DNA of 6,374 nucleotides from Bacteroidota bacterium (GCA_003648395.1 QMPB01000280.1:1-6374), one strand, 5' to 3'. Counted from the first letter of the stretch, positions 1-6,374 are shown. The notes: generated by a model not told the origin, from the sequence alone. Program-made: numbers and translations.

Positions 1-1767
1 ATAATACTTATTATCATACGAATCGAGAATATACTCAGCATATACGTTTAAGAATGGATCACCATGGTAATCTAATGGAATAGGACTCACTTCAGTTGTT
101 ACACTAAGAAACTCCATAGAACCGCCAAACTTAAAACTTGCATTATTAGAATAATTAGAAAACAAAACAAGATCCAAAGAAGTAAAACTCATAAAATACG
201 AACCCCCTACCGTATTAAAATCCTCAGAATAAGTCTTAATATAGTTAGAGTTATAATGAATATTGATACCAAAGCCAAGGTTCTGTCCTCGATCAACTAA
301 GTACTGGACGCCGCCTCTAGGATTGGGGCCAACCTTTAATGTAAAATCCAATCTCGAACCTGCAATAAGTTTATTAGTTAGCTCAACATTAAGTAATAGA
401 GAAGCTCCTGCATCAGTATCGTATCTACCACCAACATTAAACAAACTATGAGAATTTTCTTCAACCTCAATTTTAAGAATATATCCGTTACGATCTTTTA
501 TCAATTTATAATTAATAAACTTGAAGAAATTACTAGAATAAAGGCGGTCAATTGCTGCATTAATATTTGTAACCGTATTTACTCCAGGTATATTAATACC
601 CAATCTTCCATCCACCATTTTAAGGCCCACTTTCTCAAGGCCTTCTACTTCCATCTTACTGATATATATGGTATCCGACATTTTTAACTTAAATGTGCGA
701 ACTTTTGGTTTTTGATTCCTAATTTCTGCAGCAAGTTTACGTATTGCATCAATCTGCACCATTGCAGCATCTTCACCCCTTTTTATAATTCCAGGTACAT
801 CACCAAAACTCATAGCACTTAAGCCGGAGATATCTGGTTTAATATATATATCGGTAAGGCTAACATTATCATGATAGCGTTGCTGTTGATGAAAACTTGA
901 TATTTGATCAAGAATATTGAAGACACTTTTTATCTCATCACTTTTATACAATGGAGCACCAACATCAACACCAATAACATAGTCAACCCCCATTGACATC
1001 ATAATATCAACAGGAAAGTTATTTACTATTCCCCCATCAATAACCATTTTACCATTTATCTCAACAGGAGCAAAAATTGAAGGTATCGACATAGTTGCCC
1101 TTAAAGCCATTGGCAAATCACCTTCTCGAATCAAGACAGTATCTCCAGTTGCCAAATCAGTTGCCACACAAAAGAAAGGAGTTGGCAAATCTTCAAACTG
1201 ATGAATATCATTTACCTGCCATGTTAGTTTATTCAAAACATTAACTACTAATTGGCCCTCCTTTAGACCTTGCGGCAATCCGGGGATAAAGCCAATCATT
1301 GGCAAAGACAAAAGAAACTGATCATAATTATTTTTCTCCTGGAGTGGTAAATCTCTGCGCTCTTTCTCATCAGCCAATAGTTTTTTCCATGGAAGCTTAT
1401 TGGAAATCCCATCCAATTGATCAGGAGTATATCCAGCTGCATAAAGTCCAGCTACAAGTCCTCCCATACTAGTACCTCCAATATAGTCGATATGGATACC
1501 CTCACGCTCAAGAACTTTCAATACACCAACATGTGCCAAGCCTTTAGCTCCACCCCCACTGAGCACCAAGCCTATTGTCACTGGGCGGTCATTTGGATTT
1601 TTTTCTGGTTCTAATGTAAATATCAAAGCGGAATCAGCTAATGCATTTAAAGAATCTGGCATATCTAGAACATCACCTTCCTTAATTTGAGCCTGCAAAA
1701 TACCGGGAACTAAAAATATAATAAGCAATATGATAAGTAAAAATAAATGCTTTGTCATAAGTGTCAT
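1..1767 (-). CDS. Patatin-like phospholipase with POTRA and outer-membrane beta-barrel (type Vd, PlpD-like), 3' end missing
   Basis: The frame is open for 589 codons from ATG at 1767 to the left edge with no stop, so the C-terminus is missing. Seen: a hydrophobic signal peptide (about residues 1-26, likely cleavage after LQA); a patatin domain (about 64-345) with oxyanion-hole loop GGGAKG at 71-76, nucleophile motif GTSMG with Ser100, and the DGG motif with Asp244 completing the Ser-Asp dyad; a POTRA-like segment (about 358-437); then alternating strand-like sequence typical of a BamA-type barrel. Family knowledge: this order is that of PlpD-like type Vd autotransporters, of about 730 residues, in which the barrel anchors or exports a phospholipase A1/lysophospholipase. 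About 140-170 residues should lie beyond the window. Start: an in-frame TAA lies upstream of 1767 with no ATG between. A second in-frame ATG at 1758 also leaves a good signal peptide and sits better with the short leader below the -7 box. Family is sure; substrate and whether the lipase is released are unknown. Confidence 0.95.
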   Translation of the reverse strand, partial: MTLMTKHLFLLIILLIIFLVPGILQAQIKEGDVLDMPDSLNALADSALIFTLEPEKNPNDRPVTIGLVLSGGGAKGLAHVGVLKVLEREGIHIDYIGGTSMGGLVAGLYAAGYTPDQLDGISNKLPWKKLLADEKERRDLPLQEKNNYDQFLLSLPMIGFIPGLPQGLKEGQLVVNVLNKLTWQVNDIHQFEDLPTPFFCVATDLATGDTVLIREGDLPMALRATMSIPSIFAPVEINGKMVIDGGIVNNFPVDIMMSMGVDYVIGVDVGAPLYKSDEIKSVFNILDQISSFHQQQRYHDNVSLTDIYIKPDISGLSAMSFGDVPGIIKRGEDAAMVQIDAIRKLAAEIRNQKPKVRTFKLKMSDTIYISKMEVEGLEKVGLKMVDGRLGINIPGVNTVTNINAAIDRLYSSNFFKFINYKLIKDRNGYILKIEVEENSHSLFNVGGRYDTDAGASLLLNVELTNKLIAGSRLDFTLKVGPNPRGGVQYLVDRGQNLGFGINIHYNSNYIKTYSEDFNTVGGSYFMSFTSLDLVLFSNYSNNASFKFGGSMEFLSVTTEVSPIPLDYHGDPFLNVYAEYILDSYDNKYY

Positions 1768-1778
1768 AATTTGATTAG

Positions 1779-1786
1779 CAAAGATA
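1779..1786 (-). promoter_or_regulatory. Bacteroidota-type -7 element for the patatin gene
   Basis: Reading the minus strand, TATCTTTG is an exact match to the Bacteroidota TAnnTTTG element. It ends 11 bases before ATG 1767 and 20 before ATG 1758. Transcription would start around 1772-1774, leaving a leader of only about 5 bases (ATG 1767) or 14 (ATG 1758). No TTG stands at the usual 19-21 base spacing; only a poor match (ATG) occurs at 22. No Shine-Dalgarno sequence is seen. Confidence 0.55.
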
Positions 1787-1813
1787 CGTAATTAAGCCAA
1801 TAATGTTCCATAA

Positions 1814-1843
1814 TTGCATATATGAAGATTTTTTGTATATTTA
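1814..1843 (+). promoter_or_regulatory. Bacteroidota-type promoter for comEC
   Basis: A -33 TTG (1814-1816) is followed by exactly 19 bases and a -7 element TATATTTA (1836-1843), which matches TAnnTTTG except for its last base. Transcription would begin near 1849, about 10 bases before the comEC ATG. Spacing and position support it; the final mismatch lowers certainty. It is arranged back to back with the patatin promoter. Confidence 0.5.
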
Positions 1844-1859
1844 TAGCCAATAAAAAAAT

Positions 1860-3956
1860 ATGAACTGGCACGAATATCCCATATTACGCTTGCTGGTGCC
1901 ATTACTTTTAGGAATTCTTTTTTTTCTTCAATTATCCTCTTGGGCACCACATTGGACGATAAGTATTATCGCTTTAATGATTGTGGGCTTTTTGGCATGG
2001 CCTAAAAAATACATTTTCCCCTACAAACATCGTTATTTCAGTGGATTACTAATGTATATAGCTATTTTTCTCTTAGGAATCGGGCTGAGTCAATTTCATT
2101 TCGCCTATGAACAAAATCAATACTTTGCAAATCAAAATGATAGTAATTCTGTAGCCATCGTTCGCATTGTTGAAGCCCCTGAGTCCAAACCCAAATCAAT
2201 AAAAATAATTGCTGAAGTTGTTGAGATGGGCTCAATAAAACAGCACGATTTTTCCAAAGGGTTGGTTATCCTCTATTTACAAAAAGATTCTTTAGCACAA
2301 AGCCTAAAATTTGGAGACCGTTTAATTTTTAATAATAATCTTCAATTGGTTAAAGGCTCTCAAAATCCTGATGAGTTTAATTATCGAAACTACCTCTACA
2401 ATCAAGGAGTTCAATATCAAGCATATTTACGAACTAACTCATGGAAACAAATAGGAAAAGGTAGCAGGCTTAATATCCATGCCTGGGCTATATCGATGCG
2501 AAACTATTTGCTTAGCCAACTTCAGAAACACAATTTGAAAAATGCAGAATTCTCTGTGGCTGCAGCTATGCTCTTAGGAGTTCGCAATCATCTGTCTCCA
2601 GATCTGCGTCAAGCTTTTTCTGGAGCTGGAGCCATGCATATTCTCTGTGTTTCAGGGCTGCATGTGGGAATAATATTTATGCTTCTAAACTATTTTCTAT
2701 CCTTCCTAAATCGATCAAAGCATGGAAAGAAAATAAAAGCAATAATAATTCTTAGCAGTATTTGGATTTATGCACTCATTACAGGGCTTTCACCGTCGGT
2801 AGTAAGAGCAGCTACCATGTTTTCATTTATCAGTATTGGGCAAAATATTGGTCGACAAGTCAATATCTACAATTCCCTTGCTGCATCTGCTTTTGTGCTT
2901 CTAATAATCAATCCCTATTTAATTTTAGATGTGGGATTTCAATTATCCTATGCAGCTGTTATTGCCATTGTGGTTTTGCAAAAACCTCTTCAAGATATTT
3001 GGACTCCACAATGGAAATGGCTATTTAAGATTTGGCAATTAATCACGGTTTCCATCGCTGCGCAGATTGGAACTGCACCGCTCGCCCTTTTCTATTTTCA
3101 CAGCTTTCCAAATTACTTCCTTCTTACAAACCTAATTGTAATTCCTGCAGCATTTATCATTTTTATAACAGGAATTGCTACAATAGTCCTTTCTTGGACT
3201 GGTCCGTTTGCTGATTTTTTAGGCTGGATTTTATCCAAAATGATAAGCATTCTTAATTGGGCAATTACTGGAATACAGGAACTTCCCTTTGCCGTAAGCT
3301 CTAATATTTACATCAATGCAACTGAGTTAATCATCCTTATTTTAATTAGCATATTCACTTCTATTATGCTTATTCAGAAAAAGCCAAAACTACTTTTGGT
3401 TAACCTTTTCCTAATCGCCGCCTTTATTGGATCCAATATTTACCAACGCCAAATACCTGCACAGTTTATTGTATATCAAAGTGGTAAATACGACTATATC
3501 TCATTTACAAATAATGGAAATGAAATAGCCCTTACCGATGCAGACGTAATAGAATATCCTCATTTACTAGATTATCAGATTCATGAGCATCATGTCCGTT
3601 TTCATATAAATAATTCGAAACTTCATGACCTTTACAAAACCGAAAACGAATATGCCCAAAATTATTTTAGACAACAGCAGTTTGTTGGGTTTATGAATCT
3701 TCGAATGGCATTAATTACTCCAGAGACCGCAGCAATAGAATTTTCAGGAAAAATTCCTGTCGATTATCTAATTCTTAGCAATAATCCAGATGTAAGTTTA
3801 ACACAAATTTTAGAAACCTATCAAGGAAAACAAATTATTATCTCACCTACTAATGCTCCTTGGACACTTAAAAAATGGAAAAACGAAATTGCTCAACTTG
3901 AAACACCAGTATGGATTGTGAAAGAGCAAGGAGCATTCGTGCTAAATATTGAGTGA
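1860..3956 (+). CDS. comEC: ComEC/Rec2 family DNA-uptake channel, 698 aa, with degenerate C-terminal MBL-like region
   Basis: ComEC carries incoming single-stranded DNA across the inner membrane during natural transformation. Seen in order: two or three N-terminal membrane helices (about 8-80); an OB-fold-like DUF4131 region (about 95-200) ending in the family's NPDEFNYRNYL-type stretch at 169-179; then the multi-helix Competence domain (about 225-505). Its signatures are present: AMHILCVSGLHVG (258-270), TGLSPSVVRAATM (308-320), DVGFQLSYAAV (357-367) and QIGTAPLALFYFHSFP (402-417). Residues about 511-527 form a last hydrophobic segment, followed by a 170-residue soluble tail. The tail resembles a metallo-beta-lactamase fold (VDYLILSNNPDVSLTQIL, 634-651), but at the place where nuclease-bearing ComEC has HxHxDH it has SNNPDVS, so metal binding and nuclease activity are probably lost. 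The start fits the family N-terminus (NWHEYPILRLL). It is divergent from the patatin gene. Other competence genes are not in the window, so transformability is inference. Confidence 0.95.
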   Translation: MNWHEYPILRLLVPLLLGILFFLQLSSWAPHWTISIIALMIVGFLAWPKKYIFPYKHRYFSGLLMYIAIFLLGIGLSQFHFAYEQNQYFANQNDSNSVAIVRIVEAPESKPKSIKIIAEVVEMGSIKQHDFSKGLVILYLQKDSLAQSLKFGDRLIFNNNLQLVKGSQNPDEFNYRNYLYNQGVQYQAYLRTNSWKQIGKGSRLNIHAWAISMRNYLLSQLQKHNLKNAEFSVAAAMLLGVRNHLSPDLRQAFSGAGAMHILCVSGLHVGIIFMLLNYFLSFLNRSKHGKKIKAIIILSSIWIYALITGLSPSVVRAATMFSFISIGQNIGRQVNIYNSLAASAFVLLIINPYLILDVGFQLSYAAVIAIVVLQKPLQDIWTPQWKWLFKIWQLITVSIAAQIGTAPLALFYFHSFPNYFLLTNLIVIPAAFIIFITGIATIVLSWTGPFADFLGWILSKMISILNWAITGIQELPFAVSSNIYINATELIILILISIFTSIMLIQKKPKLLLVNLFLIAAFIGSNIYQRQIPAQFIVYQSGKYDYISFTNNGNEIALTDADVIEYPHLLDYQIHEHHVRFHINNSKLHDLYKTENEYAQNYFRQQQFVGFMNLRMALITPETAAIEFSGKIPVDYLILSNNPDVSLTQILETYQGKQIIISPTNAPWTLKKWKNEIAQLETPVWIVKEQGAFVLNIE

Positions 3957-3981
3957 AAGACCAATAATTCTAATAACTTTG
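3949..3981 (+). promoter_or_regulatory. Promoter of the DUF2007-like gene, overlapping the comEC 3' end
   Basis: TAACTTTG (3974-3981) is an exact match to the Bacteroidota -7 consensus in the 57-bp gap after comEC. A TTG at 3949-3951, overlapping the last comEC codons, is a candidate -33 element, though the 22-base spacing is longer than usual. Transcription would start near 3987, giving a leader of about 27 bases. The downstream gene can therefore be expressed apart from comEC. No hairpin terminator is seen in the gap, so comEC read-through is also possible. Confidence 0.6.
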
Positions 3982-4013
3982 TGGAACATTTTTAATGAAT
4001 CGAAATCAATAAA

Positions 4014-4541
4014 ATGAATATTGCCATTTTCACTTCCGCCAATCCAGATGAACTCCATGCCTTCAAAAGTGTATTGGAGCAAAATGGCATTCCCTGTGAA
4101 ATTCGTCAGGAATCAATTCAATCGCATCAGTTCTATACAACACCTGGATATAAGTTATATATAGAACAGAGTCAATACTATAATGCTCAATCTATTTTGA
4201 GTCGTTATGGAAATTCGCAACAAGATGCGGCCATGAATATTGGGGTAGAACACTCTCAAGCCGAGTTGGAATTGAAGGCACTGATTCGAAATTTTAGTAC
4301 CATTGAAGAAGTGGATGACTTGCAAAAAAACTATGAGCCTATGGGTTTAAGTCCACAGGAAATTGCGATAATATTTGAAGAGGAAAAGGGCTATATCTCC
4401 CAACGACTACAAAACAAATTCGATTGGAATGAGTTCCTTGCGGCACTTTTCGAGGGCCGATTGTTTAAGTATTTGAACCGAAACAAATCGGTGAAATATG
4501 AAATTGAGAATGAGCTTATTCGAGAATTAGATAGACGATAA
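4014..4541 (+). CDS. DUF2007-like protein with uncharacterised charged C-terminal half, 175 aa
   Basis: Residues 1-66 look like the DUF2007 fold (named in databases a putative prokaryotic signal-transducing domain): a first strand NIAIFTSAN, a helix DELHAFKSVLEQNGIPCEI, a variable loop, then a strand YKLYIEQSQ and a helix YYNAQSILSRYG. The domain is usually a stand-alone protein of about 70-100 residues, so this one is longer. After a linker (about 67-82), residues 83-175 are soluble, charged and predicted by eye to be mostly helical, with a conserved-looking WNEFLAALFEGRLFKYLNRNK stretch in two parts (138-149 and 150-158). I do not recognise this part. There is no signal peptide or membrane segment, so it is cytoplasmic. 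No catalytic residues are evident and the ligand of DUF2007 is unknown. Start: ATG 4014 opens the DUF2007 first strand directly and follows an A-rich leader without Shine-Dalgarno. It follows comEC by 57 bp and has its own promoter; a functional link with comEC is not shown. Confidence 0.88.
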   Translation: MNIAIFTSANPDELHAFKSVLEQNGIPCEIRQESIQSHQFYTTPGYKLYIEQSQYYNAQSILSRYGNSQQDAAMNIGVEHSQAELELKALIRNFSTIEEVDDLQKNYEPMGLSPQEIAIIFEEEKGYISQRLQNKFDWNEFLAALFEGRLFKYLNRNKSVKYEIENELIRELDRR

Positions 4542-4557
4542 ATACCTGATTTAGCAT

Positions 4558-5925
4558 TTAGAGCAAGCGCCAATTAATCAAACTCAACAGAAACAACGTT
4601 GCATAAATTGCGGCAGCAAGGATGCTAATGGCTTTTGAATATGAATTATTATGCTTTTGCTTATTGATTGTGTAAATAGAGAAAACTAATCCAGAAATAA
4701 TCAAAGTAATGGCCATAAAACTCACACCTGGTGAAATATAATTCTCTAGAATATCATTATGTAGCAAGCTTTTATCTTGCATGATTTTTTTTGCAGTCTC
4801 CACTCCATTGGGATCTTGAAAAACATAATTCCAATAAGGTATGCGTGAGGTGGTTTTTAAAAGTGCTTTAAGTAAGTGCATACTTGCCGTGATGGGCAAA
4901 ATAGCCAATACCAATTGTGTAAAACTATCTTTCCAAGTTTCTTTACTTAAGAAGCTTTTCGCCAAAACGAAAATTGAATAAAAAGCCCAAGGAAGCACTC
5001 CAAACAAAACAATTGCCTTTATGGTTCCACTTGCATTTCCTGAGATATCCAAACTATGATTCAGCCAATTGGGAATAGTCATAAGCATTTTTTTACCCAA
5101 GGCCCATTCAGATAAAATCTCGTAAACTACAAAACCACTAACAGTTATAAAGAACGCAATCTCGGCCCATTTGAGTTTTATATTGGTAAATAAATCTGCT
5201 GCAAAGCGTCGTTTGGAAATGGCAATATTATCCTTAGTGCACGACTTAAAACATTGTCCGCACATAATGCATGCTCTGTTGTCCGTAATATTTGGGGGAA
5301 ATAGTTCTGATGTACAGGAGCGACCCGTAAATTTATAATGATTCGTTATATGAATGCAGTCTTTTGTTTTGCAGCTATCGCAAACGCTTTTATCCTTTAC
5401 TCGCAACTGTTTGAATGATAATAGAGAATACAGACCCAAGAGGTGTCCGATGGGACAAACATAAGTGCAGAATGTTCGTTTTTCCCAAATAAGTCCAACC
5501 ACCACTGCCACAGCAAATAGGATTAGCATATAAACAGCCATAAGTTGCGGAATGCGATGAATTGCAAATGTATGTATCCCAATTACAAGGATTAGAGCAT
5601 AAAAAAGTGTAATAATCCATCCCGATTTTAAGATCTTGCCTGGTCGTTTTCGCAATCCTATTTTCCCAAAGAAAGAAGTAATCAACTCCATGGGACAGAT
5701 GCTGCACCAAAAACGCCCGAAAAGAATGGCCGTAACTATAATCATGGGCCACCAATAAGACCAGACAATAAGATTTGGAAGATTGGTATTACGAAGAATT
5801 TTTGCAAAATCAGGATCGTCGGTAGTTATTCCAATACCTCCATATATAAGCAGCACAAATACCGTTAAACTTACAAACTGCAAACTTGATAAGAAGTAGC
5901 TGTTTTTGAATAATCTATTAATCAT
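4558..5925 (-). CDS. Polytopic membrane iron-sulfur protein, NapH/NosR/CcoG-like polyferredoxin family, 455 aa
   Basis: This is an integral membrane protein with about eight or nine hydrophobic segments (about 12-30, 54-70, 103-120, 127-147, 255-271, 302-324, 335-354, 400-420, 432-450) and a cysteine-rich cytoplasmic-type insert between segments 4 and 5. Seen cysteines: WCSICP (C74, C77) and FCTYVCP (C153, C157), each just after a helix as in NapH/NosR; then C182, C185, C190 and C204; then one classic 4Fe-4S pattern CxxCxxCxxxC at C219, C222, C225, C229. The last is followed by Thr, not the usual Pro. Family members pass electrons between the quinol pool and periplasmic or assembly partners. 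The N-terminal FMN-binding domain of NosR and the C-terminal Ig-like domain of CcoG are both absent, so neither name is used. The specific partner is unknown, and no nos, nap or cco gene is next to it. An in-frame TAA lies four codons before ATG 5925, which fixes the start. It is convergent with the DUF2007 gene, 16 bp away. Confidence 0.9.
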   Translation of the reverse strand: MINRLFKNSYFLSSLQFVSLTVFVLLIYGGIGITTDDPDFAKILRNTNLPNLIVWSYWWPMIIVTAILFGRFWCSICPMELITSFFGKIGLRKRPGKILKSGWIITLFYALILVIGIHTFAIHRIPQLMAVYMLILFAVAVVVGLIWEKRTFCTYVCPIGHLLGLYSLLSFKQLRVKDKSVCDSCKTKDCIHITNHYKFTGRSCTSELFPPNITDNRACIMCGQCFKSCTKDNIAISKRRFAADLFTNIKLKWAEIAFFITVSGFVVYEILSEWALGKKMLMTIPNWLNHSLDISGNASGTIKAIVLFGVLPWAFYSIFVLAKSFLSKETWKDSFTQLVLAILPITASMHLLKALLKTTSRIPYWNYVFQDPNGVETAKKIMQDKSLLHNDILENYISPGVSFMAITLIISGLVFSIYTINKQKHNNSYSKAISILAAAIYATLFLLSLINWRLL

Positions 5926-5963
5926 TAGATTTACTTATTTGCTTAATAAACAGATAGGCAAAA

Positions 5964-5985
5964 GTGCTTTGTCCACCCAAAGCAC
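5964..5985 (-). promoter_or_regulatory. Perfect 8-bp inverted repeat with 6-base loop: candidate terminator or operator
   Basis: On the minus strand GTGCTTTG, a six-base spacer GGTGGA, and CAAAGCAC form a perfect stem, followed by TTTTGCC. It starts 28 bases after the stop codon of the membrane-protein gene at 6013, so it could end that transcript, but the stem has only four G-C pairs and the T run is four. It also spans the expected transcription start of the Fe-S gene, just below the -7 box, which is where a dimeric repressor would bind. The plus strand has no T tail, so termination in that direction is unlikely. Confidence 0.45.
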
Positions 5986-5992
5986 AAAGTTA
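5985..5992 (-). promoter_or_regulatory. Bacteroidota-type -7 element upstream of the Fe-S protein gene
   Basis: The minus strand reads TAACTTTG, an exact TAnnTTTG match and the same octamer as the -7 box before the DUF2007 gene. It lies 59 bases before ATG 5925, so the leader would be about 50-55 bases. The nearest upstream TTG (6017-6019) is 24 bases away, too far for a normal -33, so support rests on the -7 box alone. The last G of the box is also the first base of the inverted repeat at 5964-5985. Confidence 0.5.
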
Positions 5993-6012
5993 GGAAAATA
6001 TGGATAGGATAA

Positions 6013-6374
6013 TTACCAAAAATAAAGCACAACAGTTATTAGAATAATTGGGATATAAAAGATTTCCACTAATAAAAGATATACAATCGTTTTTATTCCA
6101 AAATATTTTAAAGTCTTATACTTTACAAACAGTAATGCAATTATACCTCCATAGAAAAGGAGCCAAGCAAAATTTTCGGTAATGTCTCGATTGTGCCAAG
6201 TCATTTGTACAAAGTCTAAGAAATAGACTATAAAAAAGGGATAAAGAATATAAACAGCTGTTTTAATAAAAATGTAAATTAAATTGTGAGTGGTTTTTAT
6301 ATAACAGCTGAATTCAATAAAGTCGGTAATAATTGGGATTAAGAAAATTAAAAATAGCCCTAATAAGATTTCCA
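6013..6374 (-). CDS. Unrecognised hydrophobic membrane protein, 5' end missing
   Basis: The frame ending in TAA at 6013-6015 is open all the way to the right edge (first whole codon starts at 6372), giving at least 119 residues. An internal ATG at 6204 would give a 63-residue protein, but the hydrophobic sequence upstream of it continues the same protein, so that ATG is probably not the start. Seen: about four membrane segments, beginning EILLGLFLIFLIPIITDF, LIYIFIKTAVYILYPFF, FAWLLFYGGIIALLFV and TIVYLLLVEIFYIPIILI, joined by short polar loops and rich in Ile, Phe, Leu and Tyr. I do not recognise a family. No cysteine motif or catalytic residue is visible. It lies 87 bp upstream of the Fe-S protein gene on the same strand. 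A co-transcribed membrane partner is possible, but a promoter element and inverted repeat stand between them. Confidence 0.7.
   Translation of the reverse strand, partial: EILLGLFLIFLIPIITDFIEFSCYIKTTHNLIYIFIKTAVYILYPFFIVYFLDFVQMTWHNRDITENFAWLLFYGGIIALLFVKYKTLKYFGIKTIVYLLLVEIFYIPIILITVVLYFW

Noticed and set aside
263..687. Two plus-strand open frames of 62 and 79 codons
   Set aside because: They are antisense to the POTRA and barrel part of the patatin gene, have no family resemblance and no promoter-like element before them.
1417..1614. Plus-strand open frame of 65 codons
   Set aside because: It lies antisense to the strongly conserved catalytic region of the patatin domain and is serine-rich shadow sequence.
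2762..3214. Two plus-strand frames of 88 and 60 codons inside comEC
   Set aside because: They are in another frame of the conserved Competence domain. Their cysteine-rich look is a by-product of the comEC codons.
4391..4573. Minus-strand frame of 60 codons across the 3' end of the DUF2007 gene
   Set aside because: It is antisense to a better-supported gene, overlaps both convergent genes and shows no domain or promoter.
5390..5755. Minus-strand frame of 121 codons
   Set aside because: It is a shifted frame of the Fe-S protein gene on the same strand; the Cys and His richness comes from that gene's codons.
5964..5985. Bidirectional terminator
   Set aside because: Only the minus strand has a T run after the stem; the plus strand continues with AAAG, and no plus-strand gene ends nearby.
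6013..6204. A 63-residue stand-alone small membrane protein starting at 6204
   Set aside because: The same frame continues open and hydrophobic to the window edge, so this is more likely the end of a larger gene.

Overview
The window is AT-rich, gene-dense chromosomal DNA that looks like Bacteroidota. The signs are promoter elements of the Bacteroidota type (TAnnTTTG at -7, with a TTG near -33 in two cases), no Shine-Dalgarno sequences before the starts, a short AT-rich leader before each start, and a patatin/outer-membrane protein and a ComEC that both read like the Bacteroidota forms. Genus cannot be named from this sequence. No tRNA, rRNA, CRISPR array, insertion sequence or phage gene was seen, and no stretch longer than 300 bases lacks a gene.

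Layout. From 1 to 1767 (minus strand, cut by the left edge) lies a secreted patatin-like phospholipase followed by a POTRA domain and the start of an outer-membrane beta-barrel, the type Vd (PlpD-like) architecture. A 92-bp intergenic region (1768-1859) carries two divergent promoters. The plus strand then encodes ComEC (1860-3956), the inner-membrane DNA-uptake channel, with a C-terminal metallo-beta-lactamase-like region that has lost its metal-binding motif. Next, with its own promoter, comes a 175-residue protein (4014-4541) with an N-terminal DUF2007-like domain and an uncharacterised charged C-terminal half.

The right part is on the minus strand. A polytopic membrane iron-sulfur protein of the NapH/NosR/CcoG-like polyferredoxin group (4558-5925) converges on the DUF2007 gene with only 16 bp between stop codons. 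Upstream of it is the 3' end of an unrecognised hydrophobic membrane protein (6013-6374) that runs off the right edge. Between these two lies a perfect 8-bp inverted repeat touching a -7 element, which could be a terminator, an operator, or both.

The genes share envelope location (outer membrane, inner membrane) but show no clear common pathway: patatin and comEC are divergent, and the DUF2007 and Fe-S genes converge. I see no convincing new multi-gene system. The most interesting points are the catalytically dead C-terminus of ComEC, the unknown C-terminal half of the DUF2007 protein, the unusual cysteine spacing in the Fe-S protein, and the inverted repeat at 5964-5985.
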